From Lithodes maja (lineage: Eukaryota; Arthropoda; Malacostraca; Decapoda; Lithodidae): a stretch of 64,000 nucleotides of DNA. Made by a program: the position numbers and the translations under genes. Below, piece by piece: positions 63,441 to 64,000 of this stretch; the first letter of the stretch is position 1, and each line of letters opens with the position of its first letter. A model generated the notes under the pieces. That model saw only the letters and a program-made list of their open reading frames with translations. It was not told where the DNA came from and did not search any database. Location: the NCBI GenBank assembly GCA_037953745.1, contig JBAKBP010007122.1, positions 39,059 through 103,058 of the forward strand, in the 5' to 3' direction.

Positions 63441-63921
63441 CCCTTCCTACCCGGTCTGCCTTAGGTAAGGACAGCACGAAAGAAGGGCCGCTACCCGGTA
63501 TGCCTTATCTAAGGCATGAGCTTAATAGCCTAATTAAGCTTGGTCTGAACGCCGTGCATACGATGTATGTCAACAAACCCAAGTGTTCGTCACCGCTCCT
63601 CCGAAAACAAGAAGGAGAAGACTCCTCAATCTTATTGTTCTGACGTCATGACGAAATTAGTGTCTGAAAAGCCCCCATATTGGTAACATCTCTGCAATAT
63701 TGGCTCCACTGAAATCGTCATCACAACTGAACCAGTTGACTTACAGAGCTCTACTCAATGCCAAAATACAGATTGAAAACCGCACTACGATTATAGATGA
63801 GTGGGAAAGTTCTAGCAGTGAAAATAAACATAAATACGGTAGCCTAGGCCTAGACGTTTTTCAGCCATTTCGCCCGGGTAGGGGCGACCGTCATTGGGTA
63901 AGACAGCCCGGGGAAGAAGGG
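63441..63921. mobile_element. 481-bp piggyBac-type MITE, complete copy
   Basis: TTAA at 63437-63440 and 63922-63925. The ends CCCTTCCTACCCGG and CCGGGGAAGAAGGG are near-matching inverted repeats that correspond to the ends of the transposase-bearing element at 44694-48380, including CCTTAGGTAAGGAC near the left end. The MITE at 1194-1920 is its partner without the left end. It inserted into the CR1-like LINE. Confidence 0.92.
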
Positions 63922-63925
63922 TTAA

Positions 63926-64000
63926 ACATAGCTCTAAGTTTATGAAAGTTTGCTTTCTTGAAATTAGGGACTTTTTCGATGCTACTATTTGGTTCGTTAC
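63926..64000 (-). pseudogene. CR1-like LINE, pre-RT segment
   Basis: On the minus strand it reads NFKKANFHKLRAMF, then across the MITE KETDWSFLIHNND. This is the conserved pre-RT linker of CR1-type LINEs, and it confirms the MITE borders by frame. Confidence 0.65.

Overview
The window looks like animal nuclear DNA, most likely from an arthropod and plausibly a decapod crustacean. The reasons are the density of piggyBac, RTE/Jockey/CR1-type LINEs, a Copia element of the type common in crustaceans, a BEL/Pao element, tRNA-derived SINE sequence, long A runs and microsatellites, and the absence of bacterial operon structure. The taxon is an inference. One host-type gene is supported, a 19-finger C2H2 zinc-finger gene at 5284-7482 on the minus strand. 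Almost everything else is mobile DNA inserted into other mobile DNA. Layout: 1-1920 holds a piggyBac end and a piggyBac MITE with a nested TA-type MITE. 1925-7482 is the zinc-finger locus: an open gene plus decayed 3' fingers, split by a 2.95-kb pogo-like element that itself contains a 1.98-kb piggyBac copy whose catalytic core is deleted. 8253-15950 is a piggyBac fragment followed by an array of about 13 units of 328 bp with Pol III-like boxes, interrupted by a TTAA MITE and a 5'-truncated Jockey-like LINE. 15950-20365 is a 5'-truncated Copia element broken by a MITE. 20366-28315 is a LINE (here LINE-B) on the minus strand broken by several TTAA MITEs. 28319-34079 is a four-level nest. 34091-37318 is an intact RTE-like LINE (LINE-A) with an 11-bp target duplication. 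37330-43616 holds two SINE-like elements, two truncated LINE-A copies and a 2-kb hAT element with an 8-bp target duplication. 43923-53283 holds two large piggyBac elements with broken transposases. 53284-64000 is a CR1-like LINE split by a BEL/Pao element with two apparently identical 576-bp LTRs, and by one more MITE. How the parts fit: MITE ends match the ends of the transposase-bearing piggyBac copies, so these probably mobilised the MITEs. The SINE-like elements share a 3' tail with the Jockey-like LINE. Many insertion sites can be read as filled and empty because removing the insert reconnects the host reading frame or repeat. The most unusual find is in the BEL/Pao element at 53582-61616: a separate 206-codon ORF with all SGNH (GDSL-type) hydrolase blocks lies upstream of gag-pol, and a duplicated leader with branch-point and acceptor-like sequence precedes each ORF.
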